From: Cercis canadensis
Lineage: Eukaryota; Streptophyta; Magnoliopsida; Fabales; Fabaceae
Direction: 5' to 3'
DNA length: 64,000 nucleotides
Assembly (NCBI GenBank): GCA_003255065.1
Contig: QAOA01002452.1
Span: 10,944 to 74,943, forward strand
Under the pieces are notes generated by a model, which was given only the letters and a program-made list of their open reading frames with translations, was not told the DNA's origin and ran no database searches. Positions 33,567-45,258 of the stretch are shown piece by piece (the first letter of the stretch is position 1; each line of letters opens with the position of its first letter). Both the position numbers and the translations under genes were made by a program.

Positions 33567-35961
33567 AAAAAAAATAAATTGGGACATTGATTCTCAAGGG
33601 AAAAAATTTGAAGCAAAAATTGATTTAATTCATTAACCTGAAAAATGATATATTTCTCTAGTTATATAGTCATTATGTTAATATATAGGATTTCATTTTT
33701 ATTTTTTTAGCCTGTAGGTAAATAGCGATTATATTTGTAATTAATTGAGAAGATTCAAACCAAGGAAGGGGGATGAAGAGACTAATCTTATAATTGAGAG
33801 CACACTTCATTAAACTAAAACTCTTCTTCATGTTGATATGTGTGATTATCATATGTAAATTATGTAATTATTATATTGATATATGTGGTTATAAACTTAT
33901 AATGTTTAGTGTATGGTTATGATCGATCATGTTCAAATACAAATAGAGTAACCATATAGCTTGAAGATATTTTGATAATTTTGTAGGGTGAACAAACAAT
34001 ATGCCCTTCTATTTCAAACCAGAATTTTATTTTTCCAAAACAAAAAAGTATTTCTTTGGGCTAATATATCTAAGCCATACAAATAAAATATAAGCGAAGT
34101 TACAAGTTTGGATAAGTTTAATTAAATCTAAATATTGGTATAATACAAATTATAAAAATAATTAGTAGGTAAATAGTATTACTTTACTAATTATTCCCTC
34201 CCACAAAGTAGAAAGCTTCCTCTTCCTTTTTCTTAAGTTTTTAAGTAATGCTGATTTAATTTTCCAATACTCCAACGATTAGTTTCATCTGAATTCTTAT
34301 GGTTCTATCACAACCTTTTACTTGTAAATTTAGATGGATCACATCTGTAATTATATAATGCCTGATTACACTTTGGGTTCTCTTGTTTTTTCATTCACGT
34401 CTGTGTACTTTACTTTACTTCAATTAGATTTTAAACTAACCAAAATTTTCAATTGGGTCCAAAAATTGATAGAACCATTATCTCTTTAACCAAAAAAAAA
34501 AAAAACACTGACATAGAATATATTATATTTATTAATATGACATGGAAATATGTGCAATGGTACCTGTATCAAACATGCTGACATGGCATGCCACGTGGTA
34601 ACATGGTCCTAGCTTCAAAGTAGGAAACACCAAAATTAGTAGATGCCTACTAACAAACGATGATAAACATGATTTAAATTGAAGATTTTTCTTCAATCCA
34701 GCTTGCTCTTACAAATTGAGCCAACCCTTATTGATATTAAATCATTAATTTTGATAGGCATTTGAAGTCATTGTTGATAAATAACTTAGCTAGTAATGCC
34801 TCGGCCTCTTCTTTCATCAAAGTGTTACCATAATTTAAGTCATTTGAATTTTCTAAAGTGAGATTTGAGCTTTAGAAAGTAAAATGTAGGAGAATAACAT
34901 TTAATAGGAAAAAAGTACTCTATTGATTCTTCTATTGTCTAAGTCCTCTTTACTTTCTTTTTCTCTTTTTGTTTTTTGGGCAGTTTGGCTACGACTTTTA
35001 ATTCGAGCATAGAACTTACAAGTCTTGAGGACGAATTCAGTATCATTGAGCTACAAATGTTTGGTAGTGTTATTTACTTTCTAAGTATACATCTACCACA
35101 TCCCTACTTATTACATTAATTTGCATTAAATACATTTTATAATATATGGTCCAACATGTATTAATTAATTTGTGCTTAATTAACATTAAGTTTAGAAGGA
35201 GTTACGTGTACCTCATGGAAGCAGCGAAGGGGAGAAAATGGAATTGTAATCCTATTTTACTCAAGACTTCAATGGAAGTAATTTAGATCATAAATTGTAA
35301 TTTTACTGAGAACTTAAGTTTTGACAGTTTTACAGGAGGAGGACTTTACGATAATATACCATGTTCCTACTATAATCTTAGAATTCAAAGGAAAATAACA
35401 ATTCCCAAAATGCTTAAAAATATTAAAAAATAAATAAAGAGATCTTTAAGAAGGAAAATAGACTTATACTAAGGATTGCATTTTAAAATGATATTTTTTT
35501 TTTTTTGTGCAGCGCTTCATTACATTAAACAACTTCTACTCTTGTTCCCTGCAAAGTGATAATAGAAACATATAATCATATTTTGTTAACCTTTTCTAGT
35601 TAAAGAGGTTAACAACTTTTGTTTAGGCCTAATTCAATGACATGGCCGTGTGATGAACATTTGCATCATGAAAACTAGTGACATGGCTCTCCGCGCAGCC
35701 CAAGGTCGGAGAACCAATGACTCGGCCAGTTCTGGCTGGGTCGGACCAAAGATCTGATGACTCGGCTGATCCTATAATCGGCACATGCTCGAATAATCGA
35801 TGACCCGGAACCCTATTGGTCCAAAATTACTTCAAATAGTTATGTAAAGCTAAAATATGCAGACTAGCCTAGTCAATTCAATATTATAAGAACCCATGAA
35901 TTTGGGTCGGGTCTTGACCCATTTTAAAATTTGGGACAAGGCCCAAATGAGATGGTCAAAG
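33567..35961. other. AT-rich intergenic DNA
   Basis: No gene or RNA gene found. A more GC-rich block at 35640-35820 (repeated 'gactcggc', 'cggac' words) is unlike its surroundings and unassigned. Confidence 0.5.
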
Positions 35962-37002
35962 CAATGTTTTAAAAACCGAATCGGTATGACAAAAAATGAC
36001 TGGTTAGACCAGTTGAATCAAACTTTTTTCTAAACTCAAAGATTAACAAAAAATAAAACATGAAGGATGAAACACAAATCATTAAACTTAACTCATAAGT
36101 GAAAGTCTCAAATTTAAAAATTCAAATAACTAAAAATTAAAATATATAAAAATTTAATCTATATACACGTAATTTAAAATGGTGACTTATAACAAAATTA
36201 GATTATTTCAATAGTCAACATCTCTTACAAGTTCACATGCTCTTAACATAATCAAGTTCACAATTTTTAAAATAACAAAATTAGATAATCAGAACATATA
36301 AATAAATAACCAGATAATCATAACAAAAAAAAATAAAGACAAATATATAAATAACTAAGAAACCAATTAAATCGTGTATAATAGACTAAGAGAAAAAAAA
36401 TGCAAGAATATGTGATGTCAAACTCACATAGCTGCATATGATTTTGTCTCCTCTTAGTGGAGTTAGTGACACACATGCATTAAATAATAACGAAAAATGA
36501 AGAAAAAAATGAAAAGATGAGGATAATAATAAAGCAATGGGTTAATGGTTAAAGTTTTAAGAAATTAGTGAAATGGCTTAAATTAAAACATGTGTACTCT
36601 GTATTATGTGTTATAATTTTTACATATTTAAATATTTAATATTAAATAAATCTATTAAATAGTTAATAAATAATTTTTGTGCAACAATAAATACAAGTCT
36701 TGAGTTGTCCTAATGATTTGAATTGTGAAATATTAATTTCTTAACTATTTTATTAATAAATATATTTATATGTGATATTATACTCAAAAATTGAGATGTT
36801 TTAGTGACAAAGAATGCTTGCTTTGAAGCAAATGTGAGAGGATCAAATTCTCTAATAAGTATTTCCCTTTCAATTTTACAGATTTTGCAAGTCGTCCTAT
36901 TTTCACAAAACCAGACCGGTGCAACGATTCAGAGGTTTGAACCGAATCGTTTTTTTCACCAAGTTTCGGTCGAACCAGTTTGATCCAATTTTCAAAAATG
37001 TG
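35962..37002. mobile_element. hAT-type non-autonomous element, copy 2 (8-bp TSD)
   Basis: It starts CAATGTTTTAAAAACCG and ends in a degenerate TTTTCAAAAATGTG, with the perfect 8-bp TSD GGTCAAAG (35954-35961 and 37003-37010). It shares subterminal and internal sequence with 25778-26707 and 41813-42930. No transposase. The minus ORF at 36784-37056 is not a gene. Confidence 0.88.
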
Positions 37003-37061
37003 GGTCAAAGACATGTCCAATGGGTCGACCTGACCCATGAACATGTTCAGGGCCAACAGTC

Positions 37062-37170
37062 ATGGATATCAAATGGCTCTTCATCTTTTGGACTTTCAAT
37101 ACTGTGGTGCTTTTAGCATCTGTTGCCAGCTGCTGGAAGAGTGACATTGTTATTGACTTTTCCATTTGCG
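37062..37170 (+). pseudogene. PGG-domain fragment of a BDA1-like gene
   Basis: It reads WTFNTVVLLAS, then after a gap of about 23 nt CCAGCTGCTGGAAGAGTG and GACTTTTCCA, collinear with exon 2 of the gene at 6780-8866 (FAFNIVALLAS ... ASGGVTLLLTFP). It lies 20 kb from the ankyrin cluster and directly beside copy 2 of dispersed repeat R1. There is no start or ankyrin part. Confidence 0.65.
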
Positions 37171-37189
37171 TAATTTGCACAGTTTTAGC

Positions 37190-37905
37190 AAACTTCATGA
37201 GAATGAGTAAAATTTTCTTCAATACAACGTGTTATCTATTTGACAAGTAAAATTGATAATAAAAAGAAATTTGGGCCTTAGCTCCCAAAGCCCACTAAAA
37301 GGACCAAGAAATGGTGAGGTTGAATTGACCAAAACCGCCAATCAACTTAGGCCGAACCAACAAAAATTGAAACCAAGTAAGCTTTTTTGGTTGTCAAGGT
37401 TGATGTCATCGGTTCAATTGGTTTTAGAGGTAAACATTTAAGAAACGAAACCGAATTAAACTCTACCTAAGCCAAATCCTAGGATTGGACTTAAAAAGAA
37501 AAAAAAAAAAAAAGAGAGAAAAACAAATAAAGTTGGGAATTCTCCCAAAAAGAAAAAACAAATGATAAGAAAAGCTAAAGAGACTAAGAGAGAATTATTT
37601 TTTTGTTACTCAAGTTGATAAAAAAAAATTATTTAGCTTTAAATATAAAAAAAAAATTCAATTTAGTTCCTTCAATATTAATAAGAAATATCAAATATAT
37701 CTTATTAGTGTTATATAGTCATTTTATTTATATATATAATTATTTAATTTATTTTATATGTCAATTGAATAATTATATGATACCAAAAATTAATTATATA
37801 TATATTAATAAAATAATGACATAATACTAAGAAATACTTTAAATATTTTATATAATATAAAAACTAAGTTATAATTTTATATGTAAAATTAAATATTTTT
37901 TAAAT
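37190..37905 (+). mobile_element. Dispersed repeat family R1, copy 2
   Basis: This is the inverse of 5237-5915 and in the same orientation as 43742-44575. It includes the central palindrome ccaaatcctaggattgg near 37475 and an AT-rich tail. No coding capacity was recognised. Confidence 0.75.
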
Positions 37906-38172
37906 TTCTAATTTATTTCTTTCCTCTTTGGAGTCTTGGATACTGTGCATCATCTCATATTCTTATGGCTAGCTTTTCTCTAATTCTAAAAAAATCACAT
38001 ATTAGCTGGTTTTGTATGAATTCTGCACATAAACTCTTATTGAGAATAAATATTAAGAGAAACACGTGACAACCCTATCTATCCTAGACCCATAATTATC
38101 TATTCCTTCCTATGAACATTAAAATGTAATCAAGTTTTCACAAAGTATGAAAGTCTTTTTAAGTTTAATATC
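37906..38172 (+). repeat. Dispersed repeat R2, copy 1
   Basis: About 265 bp match, in the same orientation, the segment 47386-47655 inside the DRT111 intron (tttcctctttggagtcttgg ... tttttaagttta). No termini or TSD defined. Confidence 0.85.
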
Positions 38173-39016
38173 ATCCAAAAAAAAGAGGTGCTGCTTGATT
38201 CTATTGGTTTAATCATGTTATACGGAGATTTGGAAGGTGCGTAGTTGTTCTTTCTTTTCCTTTTTTTCTTTTTTCTATTCTTTATAAGATTGAGAATGGA
38301 ATGTCAAACAGTAAAACTTTTTTATTGTCCTGATTCAATCCAATAGTTAGGTGAAAGTCTATGAATGATTTTATATTTAACATGCCACCACACACGAAAG
38401 TCCTTTGAATAATTTGATGAATGAACAAAGCACAGACTCAATTATATCTTGTACTGAAATTTCAATTTAATTAAAAAAGTGAGAGCAGAAGGATTTATCT
38501 CCTAATTGTTTAGTCAAAAAGACTCTAATACTATATAAAAAATCAATTCAATCCAAAAACTTAAGTTGTTAAGTGAATGACCAAGAATAATTTTATATCT
38601 AACATTTTTAAGATTGAGAATGGAATGTCAAACTGTAAGTTCAGCCTTCTAGGGAGAATTGTGTTGTTGTCTTCCTGGTGGATTAAAAGCAAATGTTTTT
38701 CTTACAGGGAATTTGACAGTCCTGCAAGAAAGGTAGCTCTTTTGAGCTGATGCTTTTTTCCTCTAAGTGAGGAATAAAGAACTCTAAAAAGGGGAATGTA
38801 GGAATTGACAGTCCTCTAAAAATTTTATCATATCTTTTGTAAAGTCTTTTTTCATACATGCAAGACAACATGTTATTCAATGATTGTGTAAAAAAAAATT
38901 TACATTGTAGTGTGTATCAAATTTGAATCTATATTTTAAACCAAAACTAGGTGTTTTAAATGAAAAGGCTAATTGTATAGTAATTCTAATTTAAGTTCTT
39001 ATGATCCATATTAAAT
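38173..39016. other. Intergenic DNA
   Basis: No gene recognised. A 30-bp word (aagattgagaatggaatgtc and onward) occurs twice, near 38286 and 38613. Confidence 0.4.
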
Positions 39017-39033
39017 AACTTTCAATTGGATAA

Positions 39034-39309
39034 GTTTTTTTTTTTTTTTTTTTCCAAATTGANTTTTTTTTGCCAAATTGAAGGTAGATATTTATCATTC
39101 AAGATAAGGTCAAGAGTTACTGAAACAATTCCACATAAACAACATACAAGCCAACAACACACTTTCAGAGTGGTAACAAAAAAAACCAAAAAATAACTAA
39201 AATATGCTCTGCAACAACAAAAATGAAGACCAACACATAGCAATCAAAGATTATCACCCATTATACCACATACTTGCCAGCATTCTTTTCAATCTGCAAT
39301 AGCTTTGGC
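39034..39309 (-). mobile_element. Retroposed gene 3' end with 17-bp TSD
   Basis: This 276-bp insert is flanked by the perfect 17-bp direct repeat AACTTTCAATTGGATAA (39017-39033 and 39310-39326). It starts on the plus strand with a long T run, i.e. a poly(A) tail on the minus strand, interrupted by N39063. The minus strand before the tail could end an ORF (..KLLQIEKNAGKYVV-stop) followed by UTR-like sequence. The source gene was not recognised. The structure is typical of LINE-mediated retroposition of an mRNA end. Confidence 0.8.
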
Positions 39310-39326
39310 AACTTTCAATTGGATAA

Positions 39327-39930
39327 TTGTACACAATTTAGAGTTATATAAATAGCATTATTGGTCCCTAATATGACTTTATAATAGTTGACACATTTTA
39401 TCGTTGAAATCTTTATTTCAAATCATCCCTATTGAGATCATATGTAGTGAGATTTTAGAAGGAATACATTATTGTAACAAAAAAAAAAAAGGAGATATCT
39501 TAAAGTTTGGGGTTAGACCACAAGTACAAATTTCTTAAAGTTTTAATAGGATTATAATTTGGGTAACTAATAAACCAACCCCAACGGGTGATGAAATAGG
39601 ATATCCTATGGCACTTGAAAAAAGGGTGGAACTACACCATGTGGACAAGTTTCCAAAAATTCTAATAGGACTATAATTTGGATAATCACTAAAGCAACCC
39701 CAACGGATAATCTAATAGGATTTCCTATTTTGTGTCGCCCCTCGCCGTAGTGCCCGGCTGCGCATCGCGTGGGGCCAGTACTAGTATGACTTTATAATAG
39801 TTGACACATAATACTCTATTGTTGAAATCTTTATTTCAAATCATCCCTATTGAGATCATATGTAGTGAGATTTTAGAAGGAATACATTATTGTGACCAAA
39901 AAAAGAAAAAGGAATACATTATCTTCCATT
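39327..39930 (+). repeat. Direct repeat with a possible Helitron-like 3' end between copies
   Basis: About 120 bp starting tatgactttataatagttga occur at 39368-39485 and 39783-39905. Just before the second copy is a GC-rich block (39737-39777, gcccggctgcgcatcgcgtg and neighbours) ending in ctag followed by t (39780-39784). That resembles a Helitron terminus (hairpin, then CTAG, host T), but no 5' end was found. Two 'caaccccaacgg' repeats lie between. Confidence 0.4.
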
Positions 39931-40626
39931 ATATAGACTCAAGTAAAAATTAAAAATTTGAATAACATTATTGATAGTAGAAACTACCTTAATACTATAA
40001 CTAAATAGAAACCTGTATTTAACACAAGGACGAAAATTATTGATGTTATTTGGTTTTAAATTTGAAGTTTTATATGACCCATGCGAAGCACAGAAATGTA
40101 AACAACTAAGAATATCGTGTTATTGAAAATTTAAACTATGTTGATTATGTTAGATAAATTGAATGTATTTAAGTTTGCAAATTTTTGAAAAATTGAATAT
40201 GTACAAAGTCATCAAGATAGCATTCAATTAACACTGTATAAGAAAGAGATCACTTATGGTCTTTCCAATATCGAAAATTTGATAACCCTTACAATCCTAT
40301 TTCGATTGCTGAACAAAGTAATATTATCATAATTTTGTTCCATGGATTTGATCTCAGAATTGAATTTCATATATGACCGTATTATTTTATTTCATTTATA
40401 TAAGCAGTTCTCTATATATTCATTGCAATATATGCCACCTTATGCAAAGCTAAGTCTCCAAGAAATCAATTCTGATCGCTTCGTTTTCTTCAGGAATAGC
40501 TTCAAACTTAAAAGCAAGAAGGCAAACTTACATTTTTTGTAAATAATTTCGAAAAAATAATGTCTAGGGCAATTTTGTATTCAAAATGCTAATAACAATT
40601 AAGTCATATTCAAGATATTCAAACTA
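39931..40626. other. AT-rich intergenic DNA
   Basis: No gene recognised; the 66-aa ORF at 40342-40542 has no family signature. Confidence 0.4.
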
Positions 40627-40638
40627 ATGACAATGCAC

Positions 40639-40829
40639 CAATGAAGATTGGCTGAGTGGAAGGGGTTATAGTCACTTAAGCAAGTGGTCTCGAGCTCGAG
40701 ACATTGTAGATGCAACAAATTTTATTGGGAGAGGTCTTCGTTTTAGCATTCTACAATATCTTGAAGGATTAGTTCTGGGTAAAGCTTGAGAATACCTTGA
40801 AAAACCAAAAAAAAAAAAAAAAAAATTGA
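40639..40829 (+). mobile_element. tRNA-derived SINE with poly(A) tail and TSD
   Basis: The head reads gattggctgagtggaagg (A-box-like) and ggtctcgagctcgagac (B-box-like) about 35 bp apart, as in an internal pol III promoter. It ends in a ~20-nt A run. It is flanked by the 12-bp direct repeat ATGACAATGCAC (40627-40638 and 40830-40841). The whole element is about 190 bp. Confidence 0.85.
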
Positions 40830-40841
40830 TGACAATGCACA

Positions 40842-41777
40842 ATAGCCTGTCTTTTAGATAATTAATAGCAGAGCTTAATAACTAAATGAGCAAATTTACC
40901 TATACTTCATAGGGGTTTAATAAAGAAATAAAACCATGTAAAATGAATATATATATGCAACAAGATATATTAAATTTTAAAAACACTGAGAAAAGCTCAA
41001 GATGTGGCCATAAAAATTTTCCAAAATTATATTACATTACATTAAAATTTTATATGAAAGATTAGGTATAATGCACAAAGAAGATATAATGGCCTCCAAA
41101 AACTCGTGGTTGCACCATTATAATGGAAGCTTTTTATGAAAAAAAATTGCACAAGTCTGGAACTTGGCCATTTCCCATATAATATTTATGATTATGTCTT
41201 CCTTAGTTTGATTCATAACCCAAATGATCAACTGAGAGAATAAACTGAAGCACTTGTGTAATGAGAATTTGACAAGAGCATTACTGTTTGGAAATATTAT
41301 ATATTAGGGCCATTTTCCCTATGATATTTATGATTATGTATTACACCCTAATACATAATATTCCAACCAGTAATGGTTAAAGCAATACCTGAAAATTTGG
41401 CAGATACTCCGACAATGCCCGAAATGATCCATGGAGGCAAGTTACAATTCTAAGACAAATAGAAAAGATCATAATTATGGCTACATTCCAAGCTAAAAAT
41501 ATTGCAGTAGGATTTTAGAAGCATATCATAATAAACTTTAAAGATGAAGATTAATAGCAATAAATTAATTTTGAAGAATGTAACAATAGAAGATGAAGAA
41601 TTGAACCCAATGCGAGTTCAGGATATAAAGTCCTCAAAACCAAATTTTGAACTTCAATTACTCACCCAAGATAATGAAACCAAAGAAAAGCCAGAAAATG
41701 ACTAAAAGGAAAAAAGAAGAGTATGAAGTTGAAATACCATGCAAATCGCACTTCTTTGGGCTAACGAAGCATCTACA
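40842..41777. other. AT-rich intergenic DNA
   Basis: No gene or RNA gene recognised. Confidence 0.4.
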
Positions 41778-42420
41778 AAGGATTCCCCGTTGCATGTTGT
41801 TATTAGCCTAAACAATGTTTTAAAAACCGGAACGGACCGGGCTGTCCGACTGGTGCCAGGTAAAAAACCGGTCCGGTTCATACTATTAAACCGGTGTAGC
41901 GGTTAAACCGCTTAAAACCGGTGAAAATCGCACGAACCGGTGAACCGGTCCGGTTTTGAAAAAACCGAACGGCTTGCAAAATTTGTCAATTGAAAGGGAA
42001 ATTGCACAAAAGGGGATTCAATCCCTTCACCTTTCCTTCAAAGATGTCCTTTTTTGCCACTAGGACATATCGACTTTTGAATATATTGTCACATATAANA
42101 AGGATTCCCCGTTGCATGTTGTTATTAGCCTAAACAATGTTTTAAAAACCGGATCGGACCGGGCGGTCCGACTGGTGCCCGGTGAAAAACCGGTCCGGTT
42201 CATACTATTAAACCGGTGTAGCGGTTAAACCGCTTAAAACCGGTGAAAACCACACGAACTGGTGAACCGGTCCGGTTTTGAAAAAACCGAACGGCTTGCA
42301 AAATTTGTCAATTGAAAGGGAAATTGCACAAAAGGGGATTCAATCCCTTCACCTTTCCTTCAAAGATGTCCTTTTTTGCCACTAGGACATATCGACTTTT
42401 GAATATATTGTCACATATAA
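41778..42420 (+). repeat. Duplicated contig overlap around N42099
   Basis: 41778-42098 and 42100-42420 are both 321 bp with a few substitutions and are separated only by the N. The duplicated block includes one end of the third hAT-type element. Confidence 0.93.
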
Positions 42421-42930
42421 ATATATTTATTAATAAAACAGTCAAGAAATTAATTTTTTTTTCATCCAAATCATTATAACAACTCAAGATTTGTATTTAT
42501 TGTTTCACAAAAATTATTTATTAACTATTTAATACATTTATTTAATATTCAATATTTAAATATGTAAAAATTATAACACATAATCACACAATACACATGT
42601 TTTATATGTTCTGATTATCTAATTTTTTTTTTATTTTAGAAATTGTGAACTTGTAAGAAATGTTGACTATTAAAACAATATAATTTAGTTATAGGTTACA
42701 ATTTTAAATTAGATGTATATAAATAAGGTTTTTATATCTTTTGATTTTTAGTTATTTGAATTTTTAAATTTGAGACTTTCACTTATGAGTTAAGTTTAAT
42801 GATTTGTGATTCATCTTCTATGTTTTATTTTTTTGTTAATCTTTAAATTTAGAAAAAGCTTCGATTCAACCGATCCGACTAATATTTTTGTCAAAACGGT
42901 TCACTCACCGATTCGGTTTTTAAAACATTA
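41813..42930. mobile_element. hAT-type non-autonomous element, copy 3
   Basis: It starts CAATGTTTTAAAAACCGG and ends CGGTTTTTAAAACATTA, with the same subterminal ccggtt words as 25778-26707. Its TSD is not clear (agcctaaa / ctaaaatc). It contains the N42099 overlap, so its true length is probably about 796 bp. A tRNA-like stretch (minus strand: cctagtggcaaaaaagg and gggattgaatccc) is at about 42020-42065 and again at 42340-42390. Confidence 0.8.
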
Positions 42931-43253
42931 CTAAAATCTACTCAGGCCCATCAGGGCCCAATGGCCCCTTTGACAACACTTTCCCTCCATATCTCTATAA
43001 ATATAAGGTTCTTACAATTATGCCCACTTTGAATTTAACTAAGTTCATTTAAATTTTACAAACTAAACTAATACAAGTGTTATTCATTAGTTTGCAATAA
43101 GAATTTATCAAAAGACCCAACATCCTTGTCTCAAGGTTAAACCAATATCAAATGACATATTTTAAAAGCATTTCTTTAGATATTGTTAGTCTTAATAGTC
43201 AAATGTAATAGTGTAGTTTTGAACTAAGAATAGGATAGAGGGTTACTTTGGCT

Positions 43254-43540
43254 AGAGCTATCAAATTGGATTGAACCCATTGAGTTGGCCCAGCCTACCA
43301 TACAAATGGGGTGGGTTGGGTTCATGTAATAGTCGTCCATTTAGAAGCGGGCTTATGAGCCCGTTTTGTTTGGGTTGCTTGTCGGGGCGGATTAACTCGT
43401 TAATTAATTAAAAAAAATTTAGAGAAATCAAAAACCCCTAAAACCTGTTATTTGGGTTAGTTGAGGTTTTTTCTGCTTGTCCTACCCCCTTTTACTAGCA
43501 GGTTGAGCGGATCGAGGCAGCGAACCAAATTGACAACTCT
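43254..43540. mobile_element. MULE-like MITE with AGAGYTRTCAA ends
   Basis: It begins AGAGCTATCAAATTGG and ends CCAAATTGACAACTCT. The interior is rich in 'gggcccgttt' words. Flanks tactttggc and aattttggc match at 7 of 9 positions, a plausible old 9-bp TSD. The terminal sequence is related to the larger element at 54658-57140. Confidence 0.7.
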
Positions 43541-43741
43541 AATTTTGGCAAACCACAAGGTTATGGGTAAATTTTACTCTTAAAGAAGAGGGAGAGAGAG
43601 ATTTTGGTTTTCTCGAACTACATATTATAAAGGGGTTTTTTTTTTTTTGTATTTTTTGCTACAATCTTATATTCAAACACAAAACTTACAAGTCCTAAGG
43701 ATGATCTCAATACTACTCAATTACAAGCTATTTGGTTAAGG

Positions 43742-44575
43742 CCAGTTATCTAATACAACATGTGTTATCTATACCACAAGTAAAATTAGTGACTAAAATG
43801 ATCTATCTATTATTTTACTTAATAGATATATGAGACTTACAAAATATACGACATAAACCATCTTAGTAGTTAGTCCCCTAACATTTTGTGTACTAATTAA
43901 ATCTCTTATCACTAAATCTCACTTAGTGGGTGATATTATAATATTAAAGAGATTAGCCACTAAAAAGCATAAATGTGTTTTGAAGGTCTGGCCTAATAAT
44001 TTTTTTTGTTAATCATGCCTTTTTGGTCATCTAGGACTTAGGCCTCAAAGCCCATTAAAAGGATCAAGAACTGACGAGGTCGAATTGACCAAAACTGGCA
44101 ATCAACTTAGCCAAAAACTTAGGCCGAACCAACTAAAATCGAAACCAAGTCAGCTTTTTAAGTTGGCTAGGTTTATGGACTTGTCTCGTCGGTTCAATTG
44201 GTTTGAGAGGTAAAAATTAATGAAACCAAACCAAACCAATCCTAGGATTGGACCTAAATGGAAAAGGAAAAAAAAAATAAGTTGGGAATTTTCTCAAAAA
44301 ATAAGAAAAACTAAAGAGTTAATTTGTCTTTTCATCCTATTGACATCTTTAGTTTTAAATATTAAAAAAATTTAATTTAATTTCTCTTATATCAATATAA
44401 AATATTATATTTCTATTTTATTGTAATTATTTTATTTATTTTTAATATAATAATTATATATATTAATTAAATAAAGAATTTATTTATCACTTAACATTAA
44501 AATATATTTTAAATATTTTATATAATATACAAAATTAAATTAAAATTTTTATATTTAAAATTAAGAAGTATATTA
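43742..44575 (+). mobile_element. Dispersed repeat family R1, copy 3
   Basis: This aligns with 37190-37905 (aatacaacatgtgttatct; ggcctcaaagcccattaaaa; ccaatcctaggattgg near 44237) but carries an extra ~230 bp at about 43802-44035. AT-rich tail, no coding capacity. Confidence 0.7.
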
Positions 44576-44735
44576 CATATTAAAAAATATATGAAAATTT
44601 TTAAACATAATAATATTATAATTATTAATGTAAAAATAATTAATTTTAATTATTAAAATAAATTGTTAAAATTAAATATTTTATATTAATAACGGTATTA
44701 TTATCAAATTAAAGAGATATCATATACCATAACAC

Positions 44736-44738
<3 letters not shown>

Positions 44739-44783
<45 letters not shown>
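44739..44783. repeat. (AT)n microsatellite
   Basis: An uninterrupted AT dinucleotide run of about 44 bp in an AT-rich region upstream of DRT111. Confidence 0.95.
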
Positions 44784-44786
<3 letters not shown>

Positions 44787-44924
44787 TTCTTAAAATTAAA
44801 TAATTTTTCAACTTAAAGAATTAAATAATACTTCTTTATAATTAAACTATTTGCTAAAACTGGGTGAGATTAGGACACTTTTTTTTTTTTAAAGAAAAAT
44901 AGTAAATCAGTAATTAGTAAAATA

Positions 44925-45240
44925 GTGAATAGCTCGTCGTGCTCGTTTCCTCTCTTCTCTGCCCTAATCGAAGACGCTAGAGACCTCTTTGTCTCGTCTC
45001 TTCTTCTCTGTATGTTTCTCTCTCATCGACACACTCACAGAGACATTGAATTCGCATATGTTTCTCTAGCATCTCACATAAAGCTGTTTTGTTCAAATCC
45101 CTTTTCTGGGTTTCATTTTCTAATGTCTTTGATGTTCAATTTATCGAAATCTCTGTTCCAGTGTACCGCCATTGAAGGACTTTCGAAGCTCTAAGATTGA
45201 AAATTTCTTGGGTTTCACAAGACTGTAATTGCAGGGATAC
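44925..45240 (+). promoter_or_regulatory. Probable 5'UTR of DRT111, possibly with an intron
   Basis: Pyrimidine-rich sequence (tcctctcttctctgccc ... ttgtctcgtctcttcttctc) precedes the coding start, and ttgcag|ggatac at 45230-45235 is a good splice acceptor 24 bp before the ATG. A 5'UTR intron is therefore likely, but its donor was not fixed. The ORFs here are not coding. Confidence 0.45.
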
Positions 45241-45258
45241 ACAAGAGGTTGCTTCCAA

